Position numbers and translations under genes: made by a program. A stretch of DNA of 14,500 nt from NCBI RefSeq assembly GCF_964340395.1, contig NC_135571.1:418001-432500 (forward strand), written 5' to 3'. This document shows positions 9,501 to 14,110 of this stretch, piece by piece. Numbering within the stretch: the stretch's first letter is position 1; each line of letters starts with the position of its first letter. The stretch is from Glandiceps talaboti. Taxonomy: Eukaryota > Hemichordata > Enteropneusta > Spengelidae. Below the pieces are notes generated by a model. That model saw only the letters and a program-made list of their open reading frames with translations. It was not told the DNA's origin and made no database searches.

Positions 9501-12369
9501 AACGATTTTCTGAAATATTTCAGCAGCACAGGATAGACCGAAGTTGAGACGTTTGTATCGATACAGTCCGGTATGTGTTGAGAATGTGGTTAGATGTCTC
9601 GAATCAGGATGTAACGGAATTTGATGGTAACCTTGATTGAGGTCAATCTTACTGAAAACAGTGCAACCGTTGAGGTCTGATACTACGTCATCGATTGTCG
9701 GAATTATATGCCGTTCACGGATGATCGCTTTGTTTACTGAACGCATATCAACACAAATTCTGATCTCGTCGGGTTTGTGTGGTTTCGGGACTACAACTAT
9801 TGGTGAAACCCATGGTGTCGGACCTTGTGCGCGTTCGATGATATCATCTCTTTCCAGCTGATCAAGTTTTTCTTCTACTTGTTTTCTTACGTGGAAAGGA
9901 ATACGTCGGTGTGGTTGTGCGATCGGTTTGACGGTTTCGTCGACGTGTATGTGTACTGGTTCACATTTACATTCACCTACGCCTGTGGTTAAACTTGGGA
10001 AATTGTCAAGTGTTTCAGGTGTTTGATCAGGCTGTTTGTTGTCTACGGTGTTGATAACTTTGATGAGGTTTAATCTCTGTGATGTCTTCCAACTTAGGAT
10101 GGAGGTTGATGTACCCTTTGCTACAAGGAATGTTTCTGTCGATGAACCATGATTACTGGTAACTTTCGCTTCAAACTTGCCACTGAGATTTAGCGGATTT
10201 TCTGTCATATACGGATATACTCTGGTAGTACTGGTTGTAAGCTGTGGTCTTCGCTTAATACTCATATAGTCTCTATAATTCAAAATGTTCACTGATGCAC
10301 CAGAGTCAGCCATTATGGAGATAGGGGTACCATGGACATTAACTTTGAATATGGGTTTATTGGTCTGTGATTCTCTCACCTCTCCTCCAAATGAATATTC
10401 TCTATTGTTGTTTACTTCAACGGTTTCAGCTGGTGTGGCAGGATCTGGTGAATTCTGGTTACTTACTGCTCTGGCATGATGTTTGCTTGTTGGTCTGGTA
10501 TTGGTTTTTTGTGTACCACGGCAAACTTTGGCAAAGTGGTTGATTTTGTCACATTTATGGCAGCGTTTTCCTTTTGCTGGACACTCTCTTTTGTGTGGAT
10601 ATTTACCACCACATAGTCCGCATTGTTTATTTTGGTTACTGTACCTCGGTATTGGTTTCTTATCGGTTTTGTGTTCGTTACGATATTTAGTAGATTTGTA
10701 ACTTACGACATTGGATTGTTGTTTCTCGATCTCACTGGTTTGGTCATCAGCGGTTTCCATTGCTCTAGCAGTTTTCAGGAGATTTGTTAAGTCAAGACTT
10801 TGTTCGATAGCTTTCCGTCGGAGACGTACTGATGTAGTGCCTTGAATAATCTGTCGTTTGATCTCGATGTTGACGTCATCAAACTCACATTTGCGCGCCA
10901 TCAACTGCAGACGTGTGTAAAACTCGGAGACGTTTTCTTCCGGTTTCTGAAGTTCTCTTCTGAACATATAAACATGGTGGTCAATACATTTCTGTGGTTC
11001 GAGGTGATTAGAAAATGCCTTAATTGCGATTTTGTAAACATCTGTGCCTTCGGTAGGTTGTGGTAGGGTTAGCGTGTCAAATACATCGCAGGTTTCTTCG
11101 CCAACGTAGTGCAGTAACATAGCTTTCTTTCGTTCGGCTTCGGTGACGTTCATGGCAGCAAATAAATTACTTAGTCGTTTGGCATATTTCTCAAAGCGGG
11201 TGGGAGCAGTTTCTCGTGGTCGGAGATCAAATTCTGGGAACACTGGTAGACTTAGAGCCATATTGATCAGAGACGATGTTGTCGGTAACGGTAAATCAGA
11301 ACGGTATTGTTCAAATTTCAGTGACGGTATCGGTGAGGGCAGGTAAACAGCATTCAACTCGTCTCAGCGTTGTAAATTGTGATTCCGGTACTCACTCAAT
11401 TTACTGGTAGTTACTTGAAGTGTTCATATTTCCTTCCATCCCATCCTCGTCGCCATTTGTAACGTCGGGGAGTGAAATAAATACACTAGAACCGACTGGG
11501 TGTACTGATAGTCACTTATACTTTATTGATGTGTAGACGGAACTAATATGAGCGGGAACAACCCATAATATTACATAATCACTATAGCAACATATGAGTG
11601 ATGTCACAGTGGGGCGGAGCTTATGATTGACAGTTGTAAACCTAGTTTGAACATTACAATCATCATCAACAACACCACCACCACCACCACCATCATCACT
11701 CATGTCACTGTTGTCATTCTCGTCATCATCGCCATCAGAATATACTTGTACAAATGCATCATACATTGTACATAGAAATAAATAAAGAAATGCTTAAAGT
11801 AGATGAGTAACTGTTGCTGAACTTATTTTTCATACATTGGAACATAGACCCTCCAACAACGTTGGTGGAGGGTCTATGATTGGAATAGTTGATTGTGATC
11901 GTTTGACATTCACACATTCATAGATGAAAATTGTAAACACAGAGATATCAGTCCTCTGTGTAACAATGTACCGTACATGTTCAATGATGTTGTCATGCTT
12001 GGTGGAGAGCTGCGCATTAACAACAAAGCCAAAGTATTATTGAAGTATGACATATAAAACAGTCATGGGATATGGTAATACTACATAGCACCCCCGACTT
12101 ACAGTTGGTCACCGTTTGGTTGAACTTGAGGTGCATTTTGAGATACAAATTCAATGTAGTCGGGGTAAGGGAGTAAACAGCACATGCGACCACGGAAGTA
12201 CTTTAATGGCAATTACAATATACGTCATGAAAGACCTTCCATATCATTTCTAAAGATAAAGACTAATAACATGATCAAAGTTTCACAGTAAAACCTCTCA
12301 AGCCATACAAAAGAAGCTGTTATTGTTTCGTTTTGACTCACCCAAGTTTACCGCCATGTGTTCCGCCAT
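201..12369 (-). CDS. NUP205: Nucleoporin NUP205, N-terminal part, eight exons (partial gene)
   Basis: Scaffold nucleoporin of the inner ring of the nuclear pore complex (Nup192 in yeast), a large alpha-solenoid that binds NUP93 and NUP35. Eight exons were read by eye on the minus strand: 12342-12369, 6078-6220, 5187-5358, 4307-4611, 2680-2911, 2126-2290, 1367-1479 and 201-263. They sum to 1221 nt (407 codons) with every phase consistent and no internal stop. The translation follows vertebrate NUP205 closely from residue 1: YKPDFISL, GKTWTLGLPEDL, FTDQLMEDGLT, KHRK, SDLI and TDFIVQMPLK all have direct counterparts, recognised from memory of the family. Vertebrate NUP205 is about 2000 residues, so roughly four fifths lies beyond the left edge. 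Exons look intact. The oddity is the introns: each of introns 2, 3, 4, 5 and 7 carries a minisatellite, and intron 1 holds a full retrotransposon in sense orientation. Confidence 0.95.
615..1411 (-). repeat. 56 bp minisatellite made of the NUP205 exon 7 end plus splice donor, 14.2 units
   Basis: Fourteen full 56 bp units start at 615, 671, 727, 783, 839, 895, 951, 1007, 1063, 1119, 1175, 1231, 1287 and 1343, with a 13 bp partial at 1399-1411. Every unit keeps the donor (ACTTAC on the plus strand, GTAAGT on the sense strand). Units differ by only one to three bases, for example ATAAATGG/AGTG/GCG before the donor, GTGAAAGG in units 5 and 6, and TTTAAAT in units 8 and 9. The rightmost unit is the true end of exon 7, so on the sense strand the array runs from exon into intron. 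No internal stop-free frame makes it coding as a whole. Confidence 0.97.
1367..1479 (-). CDS. NUP205: NUP205 exon 7 (its 3' end seeds a minisatellite)
   Basis: 113 nt. Two bases complete an Asp, then 37 codons from IQDYIEEDES to IIASKTFHQE. The acceptor is TTTTTTGACAG and the donor GTAAGT at 1366-1361. The ending matches the conserved NUP205 block before EFY.RR in exon 8, and the phase (0) fits exon 8. The last 45 nt together with the donor are the first unit of the 56 bp tandem array at 615-1411, so 13 further identical exon-end/donor copies lie downstream in the intron. Use of any of these would add 56 nt or multiples and bring in a stop codon. Confidence 0.92.
1480..2125. other. NUP205 intron 6, no recognisable feature
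   Basis: 646 bp AT-rich intron between exons 6 and 7. It has no minisatellite, in contrast to introns 2, 3, 4, 5 and 7, and no coding or RNA signal that I can support. Confidence 0.7.
2126..2290 (-). CDS. NUP205: NUP205 exon 6
   Basis: 165 nt. Two bases complete an Asp, then 54 codons (IADQLPIL to LAQQPGSQ) and one base. The acceptor is TTATTTCAG and the donor GTAGGC. The PGLKATLQFVWGVTLR core corresponds to a conserved helical block of NUP205. The intron 5 minisatellite begins 12 nt upstream of this exon's acceptor side. Confidence 0.92.
2302..2505. repeat. 37 bp minisatellite in NUP205 intron 5
   Basis: Five full units plus one of 19 bp (starts 2302, 2339, 2376, 2413, 2450, 2487). The core is TTGCAAATATTTGCTAACC followed by ATTACTTATGAAACAATG. 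The end of the unit alternates between AACAATG or AACAGTG and AACATTT. It begins 12 bp from the exon 6 acceptor. TTGCAAATATTTGC is nearly palindromic. Confidence 0.95.
2680..2911 (-). CDS. NUP205: NUP205 exon 5
   Basis: 232 nt, 77 codons plus one base, from VSDLIRDIRTGLSDCLF to LDQAVEDKQ. The acceptor is TGCCTCCAG and the donor GTAACT. The vertebrate counterpart also starts with VSDLI and contains ACQS...L.K.DTL. The first ~48 nt and the acceptor of this exon recur four times, increasingly degenerate, in the intron just upstream (2951-3260). Confidence 0.93.
2951..3260 (-). repeat. Four degenerate copies of the exon 5 acceptor boundary in intron 4
   Basis: The exon 5 boundary (2861-2930) carries GGCAATCTGATAGGCCAG, then TTCGAATGTC, then AAATCACTGACCT. 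Equivalent strings start near 2957, 3047, 3135 and 3208, a spacing of about 73 to 91 bp. Copy 1 is closest: read on the sense strand it keeps an AG acceptor (GTCTCTAG) and translates to VSDFTKDIRTDLSDCQ before a stop, against VSDLIRDIRTGLSDCL in exon 5. Later copies are progressively more diverged. No copy has a good donor, so they look like relics, not alternative exons. Confidence 0.85.
3461..3506. repeat. AATC-type simple repeat
   Basis: Short run of ATAAATCA and AATC units in intron 4, imperfect, without further structure. The surrounding 3261-3758 is AT-rich intron with nothing else recognised. Confidence 0.8.
3759..4215. repeat. 56 bp minisatellite in NUP205 intron 4
   Basis: About eight units. 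Full units start at 3786, 3842, 3898, 3954 (65 bp, with a 9 bp insertion), 4019, 4075 and 4131, flanked by partial units. The core is CAGTAAGTAGAATACTGTGA then GTACCTTTTAATTACAAGTG. On the plus strand, which is antisense to NUP205, most units carry both GTAAGT and GTGAGT. The sense strand shows TCACAG followed by TATTC. The period equals that of the exon 7 array, but the sequence is unrelated. It ends about 90 bp from the exon 4 donor. Confidence 0.95.
4307..4611 (-). CDS. NUP205: NUP205 exon 4
   Basis: 305 nt. Two bases complete a Gly, followed by 101 codons beginning EQQLAQFPGVPRGLV and ending GNAKHRKQ. The acceptor is ACAAAACAG and the donor GTAATT. This is the best conserved exon in the window: GKTWTL, MTTKFTDQLMEDGLTHK and the terminal KHRK all have close counterparts in vertebrate NUP205. 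It is the largest visible exon and ends in phase 0. Confidence 0.94.
4760..5175. repeat. 58 bp minisatellite in NUP205 intron 3
   Basis: Seven units start at 4760, 4818, 4876, 4939, 4997, 5060 and 5118. Five are 58 bp and two (4876, 4997) are 63 bp through an extra TATAC-like insertion. The core is CATGCAACCATACACTATGA then TAACTGGGGTCCAGTGAACA. The array ends 11 bp from the exon 3 donor. No resemblance to NUP205 exons was seen. Confidence 0.95.
5187..5358 (-). CDS. NUP205: NUP205 exon 3
   Basis: 172 nt, 57 codons plus one base, from AKNAQHRDQIRKG to SSLEYLVT. The acceptor is TTTTCACAG and the donor GTGAGA. It aligns with the vertebrate stretch that links the first conserved block to the GEHQQ region. 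The donor lies only 11 nt from the nearest unit of the intron 3 minisatellite (4760-5175), so the repeat abuts a splice site. Confidence 0.9.
5477..5830. repeat. 38/41 bp minisatellite in NUP205 intron 2
   Basis: Nine units: five of 38 bp (from 5477) and four of 41 bp (from 5667). The change is TACTAATTGCC to TACTATTGGCTGCC. Each unit ends with CTTGCACAGATCTCAC, so the sense strand carries GTGAGATCTG in nearly every unit, a donor-like string resembling the real exon 3 donor GTGAGA. Open frames across the array simply translate the repeat and are not genes. Confidence 0.95.
5971..6065. repeat. 9 bp repeat with 27 bp higher-order pattern, intron 2
   Basis: Runs of TCTATGTNN in which the last two bases cycle GG, GA, AA, producing a 27 bp super-unit. 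It ends 12 bp before the exon 2 donor at 6077-6076. Confidence 0.9.
6078..6220 (-). CDS. NUP205: NUP205 exon 2
   Basis: 143 nt: two bases completing the codon split with exon 1, then 47 codons running SSLWRNYKDL to ISLLKNP. The acceptor reads ATCTGACAG and the donor GTAAGT. The segment RQPEAYHDLEVALKKYKPDF matches the strongly conserved N-terminal block of NUP205. Ends in phase 0. Confidence 0.93.
6484..6646. repeat. ATT/ATC microsatellite, left part
   Basis: Long trinucleotide run of ATT and ATC in intron 1, with scattered CCC and GTC variants. It is cut by the retrotransposon at 6647 and resumes at 11659. Poly-Ile or poly-Met open frames here are artefacts of the repeat. Confidence 0.97.
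6642..6646. repeat. Target site duplication ATCAT, left copy
   Basis: ATCAT before the left LTR matches ATCAT at 11659-11663 after the right LTR. Five bases is usual for Ty3/gypsy integrase. Because the target is an ATC repeat, matches of 2 or 8 bases are equally consistent. Confidence 0.8.
6647..6847 (-). repeat. 3' LTR of the retrotransposon
   Basis: 201 bp, identical to the 5' LTR. On the sense strand it begins TGTAATGTTC and ends GACGTTACA. It contains a GC box (GGGGCGGAG at 6800-6808 on the plus strand) and AATAAA (6711-6716) followed by TATAAG. Its orientation is the same as that of NUP205. Confidence 0.97.
6711..6716 (-). promoter_or_regulatory. Polyadenylation signal AATAAA in the 3' LTR
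   Basis: TTTATT on the plus strand reads AATAAA on the element's sense strand, inside the LTR. The same hexamer is present in the 5' LTR at 11522-11527. Because the element is in sense orientation it could also end NUP205 transcripts within intron 1. Confidence 0.6.
6848..6858 (-). other. Polypurine tract
   Basis: On the sense strand AAGGAAGGGGA directly precedes the 3' LTR. It is the expected primer for plus-strand DNA synthesis in reverse transcription. Confidence 0.85.
6999..7137. repeat. 33 bp tandem repeat between pol stop and polypurine tract
   Basis: Four identical 33 bp units (6999, 7032, 7065, 7098) and a 6-7 bp remnant. Each holds the palindrome TTCATGAA. It lies in the element's 3' untranslated region, 57 bp beyond the gag-pol stop. 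The open frame across it on the plus strand is a by-product of the 33 bp (multiple of three) period. Confidence 0.95.
7194..11261 (-). CDS. Gag-Pol polyprotein, intact single frame
   Basis: Encodes capsid, nucleocapsid, protease, reverse transcriptase, RNase H and integrase of the retrotransposon. The first in-frame AUG is at 11261 (1355 residues). The frame is open 32 codons further, to a TTG at 11357 preceded by a TGA. Residues below count from that TTG. Gag capsid about 45-200; zinc knuckles C246/C249/H255/C259 and C266/C269/H274/C279; protease DSGA at 351-354; RT with D572 in FSKIDL and the active-site ISDD at 632-635, in place of the usual Y.DD; RNase H D781, E824, D849; integrase HHCC H1001/H1004/C1034/C1037 and D1065, D1118, E1154 (exact DD35E spacing). 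The tail (about 1365-1387) is basic and has no chromodomain. No stop or frameshift separates gag from pol. Confidence 0.96.
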   Translation of the reverse strand: MALSLPVFPEFDLRPRETAPTRFEKYAKRLSNLFAAMNVTEAERKKAMLLHYVGEETCDVFDTLTLPQPTEGTDVYKIAIKAFSNHLEPQKCIDHHVYMFRRELQKPEENVSEFYTRLQLMARKCEFDDVNIEIKRQIIQGTTSVRLRRKAIEQSLDLTNLLKTARAMETADDQTSEIEKQQSNVVSYKSTKYRNEHKTDKKPIPRYSNQNKQCGLCGGKYPHKRECPAKGKRCHKCDKINHFAKVCRGTQKTNTRPTSKHHARAVSNQNSPDPATPAETVEVNNNREYSFGGEVRESQTNKPIFKVNVHGTPISIMADSGASVNILNYRDYMSIKRRPQLTTSTTRVYPYMTENPLNLSGKFEAKVTSNHGSSTETFLVAKGTSTSILSWKTSQRLNLIKVINTVDNKQPDQTPETLDNFPSLTTGVGECKCEPVHIHVDETVKPIAQPHRRIPFHVRKQVEEKLDQLERDDIIERAQGPTPWVSPIVVVPKPHKPDEIRICVDMRSVNKAIIRERHIIPTIDDVVSDLNGCTVFSKIDLNQGYHQIPLHPDSRHLTTFSTHTGLYRYKRLNFGLSCAAEIFQKIVSDAIHGIPRVKNISDDIYIGGIDQADHDKHLEQVFRRLHENRFTINLPKCIFRAPSMLFFGHIFSGKGISPDPKKVEALQNVAAPTNVTEVRSLLSSAAFCSRFIKDFALITRPLRLLTCDNAEWQWTEKEQSSFESLKLALSTKTTLGYFDPKKSTTLYVDGSPIGLGAVLTQKDETTGEVTPLYFASYPLTATESRYPQIDREAFSIYWSIKRFHLYLYGKEFTVITDHKPLVSLFNNPTSKPTARIERWLMDLQHYKFAVEYQPGKSNPADYASRHPVDSEFSDVSEQYISYVAENAVPKAITLQEVETATTKDPTLQAVMSAIRSGQWHKATHNVSVSELSRYERVKQELTCTDTIVLKSNRIVVPTSLQDRTVNIAHEAHLGIVKTKALMREKVWFPCMDKMVETKIKSCLPCQIVTPSYTREPLRMSVLPDNPFDEISMDFAHVEGETLLLIIDDYSRFPFVEPVTSTAARCVTPALNTLFATFGSPGTAKSDNGPPFNGEEFDRFASILGFKHRKVTPLWPRANGEVERFVKTLKKCIKASKAEGKNWRKELQIFLHNYRTTPHTTTGIPPATLFLKRIVRNKLPQVNDIDPVSEIVRKYDSLQKQKIKILADNKSTVKPTDIGPGDKVLVKRPFNKAKGSTAYEPIPMTVISKKGTMITAENDEHAVTRNSSFYKKLDKSTLRNYPSNDAYDNLYEYEPNMTSTPPSPIDIPKPDSINDNNKETVINPESHSRPADDSTKSAPMLRRSSRKRIPRKIFDL
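11438..11455 (-). other. Primer-binding site, tRNA-Ser(GCU)
   Basis: Two bases after the 5' LTR the sense strand reads TGGCGACGAGGATGGGAT. This is the exact complement of the last 18 nt, CCA included, of the conserved animal tRNA-Ser(GCU) 3' end as I recall it. The next base already mismatches. Serine tRNA priming is reported for Mag-type elements. Confidence 0.85.
11458..11658 (-). repeat. 5' LTR of the retrotransposon
   Basis: 201 bp, no difference from the copy at 6647-6847 in a base-by-base reading. It serves as the promoter LTR for the gag-pol transcript, with the GC box at 11611-11619. Confidence 0.97.
11659..11699. repeat. ATC/ACC microsatellite, right part
   Basis: Continuation of the trinucleotide tract interrupted by the retrotransposon: ATC, then AAC, then a run of ACC units, then ATC again. 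Confidence 0.9.
11843..11878. repeat. 36 bp near-perfect inverted repeat
   Basis: Arms CATAGACCCTCCAACAA and TTGGTGGAGGGTCTATG pair with one mismatch around a central CG. It sits alone in intron 1, with no adjacent gene or poly-T tract in support of a terminator. It may be a relic of a palindromic transposon end. The remaining intron sequence, 11700-12341, shows nothing else I can support. Confidence 0.75.
12342..12369 (-). CDS. NUP205: NUP205 coding exon 1 (start codon)
   Basis: Nine codons plus one base, MAEHMAVNL, then a strong GTGAGT donor at 12341-12336. The start has A at -3 and G at +4, a good initiation context. Joined to exon 2, the split codon gives Ala and the reading MAEHMAVNLASSLW. 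This has the same length and spacing as the start of vertebrate NUP205, which supports both the start and the 6.1 kb intron. A second ATG lies at codon 5. The 5' UTR extends to the right for an undetermined length. Confidence 0.9.
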
Positions 12370-12495
12370 ATTGCCCAATGACGAGTAATGCGCATGTGCA
12401 GAACTCGACCTTTGACATCAACCAGCTGGCTGTCATATTTTTGTGTACTTTGCGATCGCGATCGCTCGCGTTTTTCTGTAGGTGGGACTCGGAAG
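12363..12495. promoter_or_regulatory. Probable NUP205 promoter, perhaps shared with the diverging thioesterase gene
   Basis: Immediately upstream of the NUP205 start. A YY1-like string CCGCCATATTG (12363-12373) overlaps the start codon, as in many vertebrate housekeeping genes. TGCGCATGTGCA (12389-12400) is one base from the NRF1 palindrome. GCGATCGCGATCGC (12452-12465) is a perfect CpG-containing palindrome. CGGAAGT (12490-12496) has an ETS core. No TATA box is evident. These are motif matches by eye only. Confidence 0.5.
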
Positions 12496-13099
12496 TTGCT
12501 GTCACAGGACTTGAAGGCACGTTAGTTTTTTTTTCAAATTTTGACTGTGTTTAGCATTGTTTATTCTACACCTCCTCTGAGGGGTATGGGTTTGTGTAGT
12601 GACGCGATGACGTGTGTATGTGGGGGGGGGGGGGTGTCAAAATAGCAAATAAAAGACCGAACTTTAGACCCTTGGGGGAGTGCATGATCCAAAAGTACAA
12701 ATGTTGGTATCAGGTTTGAAGTCTTGCCGAGGAAATTACACAGTGGAATCTCTTTTGTCGATACATATATGTTGTAATAATTGTTTATTGTATTACTGTT
12801 GTGTTAACCAGTCTGTGTTTTTCCTATGGTGGTTTTATTTGGGGATCCTGGTAAGAGAGAGAGAGAGAGGGAAATCTGGTAAAATTGGCCACCATAGATT
12901 CCAATAAAGTGTGCCATACATGGAGAACCTTTAAACAGACTGTAGATTGGGAACCCAAGGAACTATCATGGACAAATAGACCTCATTATTTGGCATCTTT
13001 GGTATTCACTCCAGGAAATAGACATATTTTCATACACTATGGATACTTAACTTACCATGTTTGAAATGTCATAATGTATGTTTTGTTTTATTTCACCAG
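12496..13099. other. Region between the promoter and the thioesterase exon
   Basis: Contains a G run (12622-12634) and a short GA repeat (about 12856-12869). A TAGGTGGGA string at 12479-12487, just before this stretch, could serve as a weak donor for a 5' UTR exon of the plus-strand gene. The intron-like end TTTTGTTTTATTTCACCAG reaches 13099. No coding segment was recognised. Confidence 0.45.
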
Positions 13100-13189
13100 G
13101 TTAAAGGGTCAAAACACCAACATGACTTCTCTACTGAGGGGCATTGGCAGTATGGCATTTTCAAGAAACCCAGTTACTATAGCAACAAG
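13100..13189 (+). pseudogene. N-terminal coding segment of the thioesterase gene, cut by a transposon
   Basis: A good polypyrimidine tract and CAG acceptor end at 13099. The exon carries ATG at 13122 (A at -3) and reads MTSLLRGIGSMAFSRNPVTI and on to ATS. This stretch is rich in Arg, Ser and hydrophobic residues and free of acidic ones, as in mitochondrial presequences. At 13190 a DNA transposon begins, and the frame runs on into transposon sequence to a TAA near 13231. The codons resume in the same frame at 14063 after the transposon and one target copy are removed, so this was almost certainly the start of the protein at 14063-14500. Confidence 0.75.
13184..13189. repeat. Target site duplication AACAAG, left copy
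   Basis: AACAAG precedes the left transposon end and recurs at 14056-14061 after the right end. The match extends to AACAAGCA because the transposon starts with CA and the target continues with CA, so the true duplication could be 6 to 8 bases. Confidence 0.8.
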
Positions 13190-14055
13190 CAGGGTTCTCC
13201 CCAGCTTGAGAGTAGTCCCGGACACTAATTAATATTCATGCTAATTTGCATAATTAATATTCATAAATAAATTAATGGTACACTCAAAGTACATGGTGTG
13301 TGATCAAAGTTGCTAACAAAAAGTTAAAACCAACTTTTCTTTCTCTACAGATTTATAACTCTAATCTCAATCTTTGTACATCGATTTTTTTAAATCACAG
13401 TTTTTGATTAGTTTTCTCAGAAAAGCTAAAGTTGTTTCATACTAAATATCCAAAGACGATTGCAGTTTCAAAACTCTAAAAAGTTGTGTCTACCCACACA
13501 TACGCATTGCGTTTAGACGAAATCTCGTGATACATGAGACATCGCGATAGTTTGTGACGTCACCACCCGCCATTTTGGAAATTACATGTTTTCATCGTCG
13601 TGCGATGTACGATGTCAAACTACTAACTAAAAGTGTTTTCAGAGTAAAATTGAACAGAAAACTAATGATCGGACACAACGTCAACACTTTATAAAAGGTA
13701 TATGAGGCTGTTATACTTTTTTTATGACGCTGAAGAATGGTAGTCGAAAGTCCGTAGCATCGTGTTTGCCATGTAATTCACACGTACTCACTGTATACGA
13801 GATATCAATGCGTCAGCTGTTGTCAGTTCACGTCTACATTGTTCGTTTCTCAAAGACATTTAATACTTCATTATCTTTTAAATCGATACGCCCATGTGGG
13901 CAGAAAATGAAAGTACAAATTTTATTAAAGTGAGTGTGTGTGGGGTGTCGAATGGTAACCAATTGAAGGTGGTGGACGGCAACTTTGAGTAGTGGTCGCC
14001 AAGACTGAGTCCCGGACGCTAGCGTCCGGTGCCGTCCAGCGTGAGGAGATCCCTG
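13190..14055. mobile_element. Non-autonomous DNA transposon with imperfect CAGGG ends, 866 bp
   Basis: The left end CAGGGTTCTCCCCA and the reverse complement of the right end CAGGGATCTCCTCA agree at 12 of 14 positions. Further in, both ends share a CCGGAC.CTA block. An 18 bp palindrome CCGGACGCTAGCGTCCGG lies at 14012-14029. The interior is AT-rich on the left and has no transposase-like frame. The CAGGG...CCCTG ends recall hAT elements, which make 8 bp duplications, but only AACAAG (6 bp, extendable to 8 by ambiguity) is seen, so I leave the superfamily open. A YY1-like CCGCCATTTTGG lies at 13568-13579. Confidence 0.8.
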
Positions 14056-14110
14056 AACAAGCATAGTGCCGCAAAGGTGCAGTAGTAAGACCAATTTACT
14101 GGAAGCAGAT

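Larger units (their letters stand above)
6647..11658 (-). mobile_element. Complete Ty3/gypsy LTR retrotransposon, Mag/K02A2.6-like
   Basis: 5012 bp element on the minus strand, inside NUP205 intron 1. In sense order: 5' LTR (11458-11658), tRNA-Ser primer-binding site (11438-11455), one continuous gag-pol frame, a 33 bp tandem repeat, polypurine tract and 3' LTR (6647-6847). The two 201 bp LTRs are identical by eye, ends are TGT...ACA, and ATCAT flanks both sides (6642-6646 and 11659-11663). Domain order protease, RT, RNase H, integrase is that of Ty3/gypsy. The absence of a chromodomain, two zinc knuckles, serine tRNA priming and short LTRs fit the Mag lineage, which is an assignment from family knowledge. 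Intact frame and identical LTRs imply a recent insertion, possibly still mobile. Confidence 0.97.

Noticed and set aside
7008-11346. Numerous plus-strand frames of 60-130 codons across the retrotransposon
   Set aside because: Shadows of the intact minus-strand gag-pol frame, with no recognisable domains.
11262-11357. Gag start at TTG 11357
   Set aside because: A TTG start is not expected in an animal element; the first AUG in frame is at 11261. The extra 32 codons may just be untranslated leader.
12093-12170. Imperfect inverted repeat CCCCGACTTACA / TGTAGTCGGGG
   Set aside because: Short arms about 60 bp apart with a bulge; could be chance.
12333-12554. Plus-strand frame of 73 codons and minus-strand frame of 60 codons over the NUP205 start
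   Set aside because: Out of frame with the NUP205 start, which has strong family support; no known domain.
13190-14061. The thioesterase insert as an ordinary intron
   Set aside because: The ends are an inverted repeat flanked by a duplicated AACAAG. The candidate donors (GTTCTC, GTAGTC) and acceptors give wrong frames or stops, or lack a pyrimidine tract.
13834-14094. Minus-strand 86-codon frame across the transposon right end
   Set aside because: Overlaps the terminal inverted repeat and the thioesterase codons; no recognisable protein.
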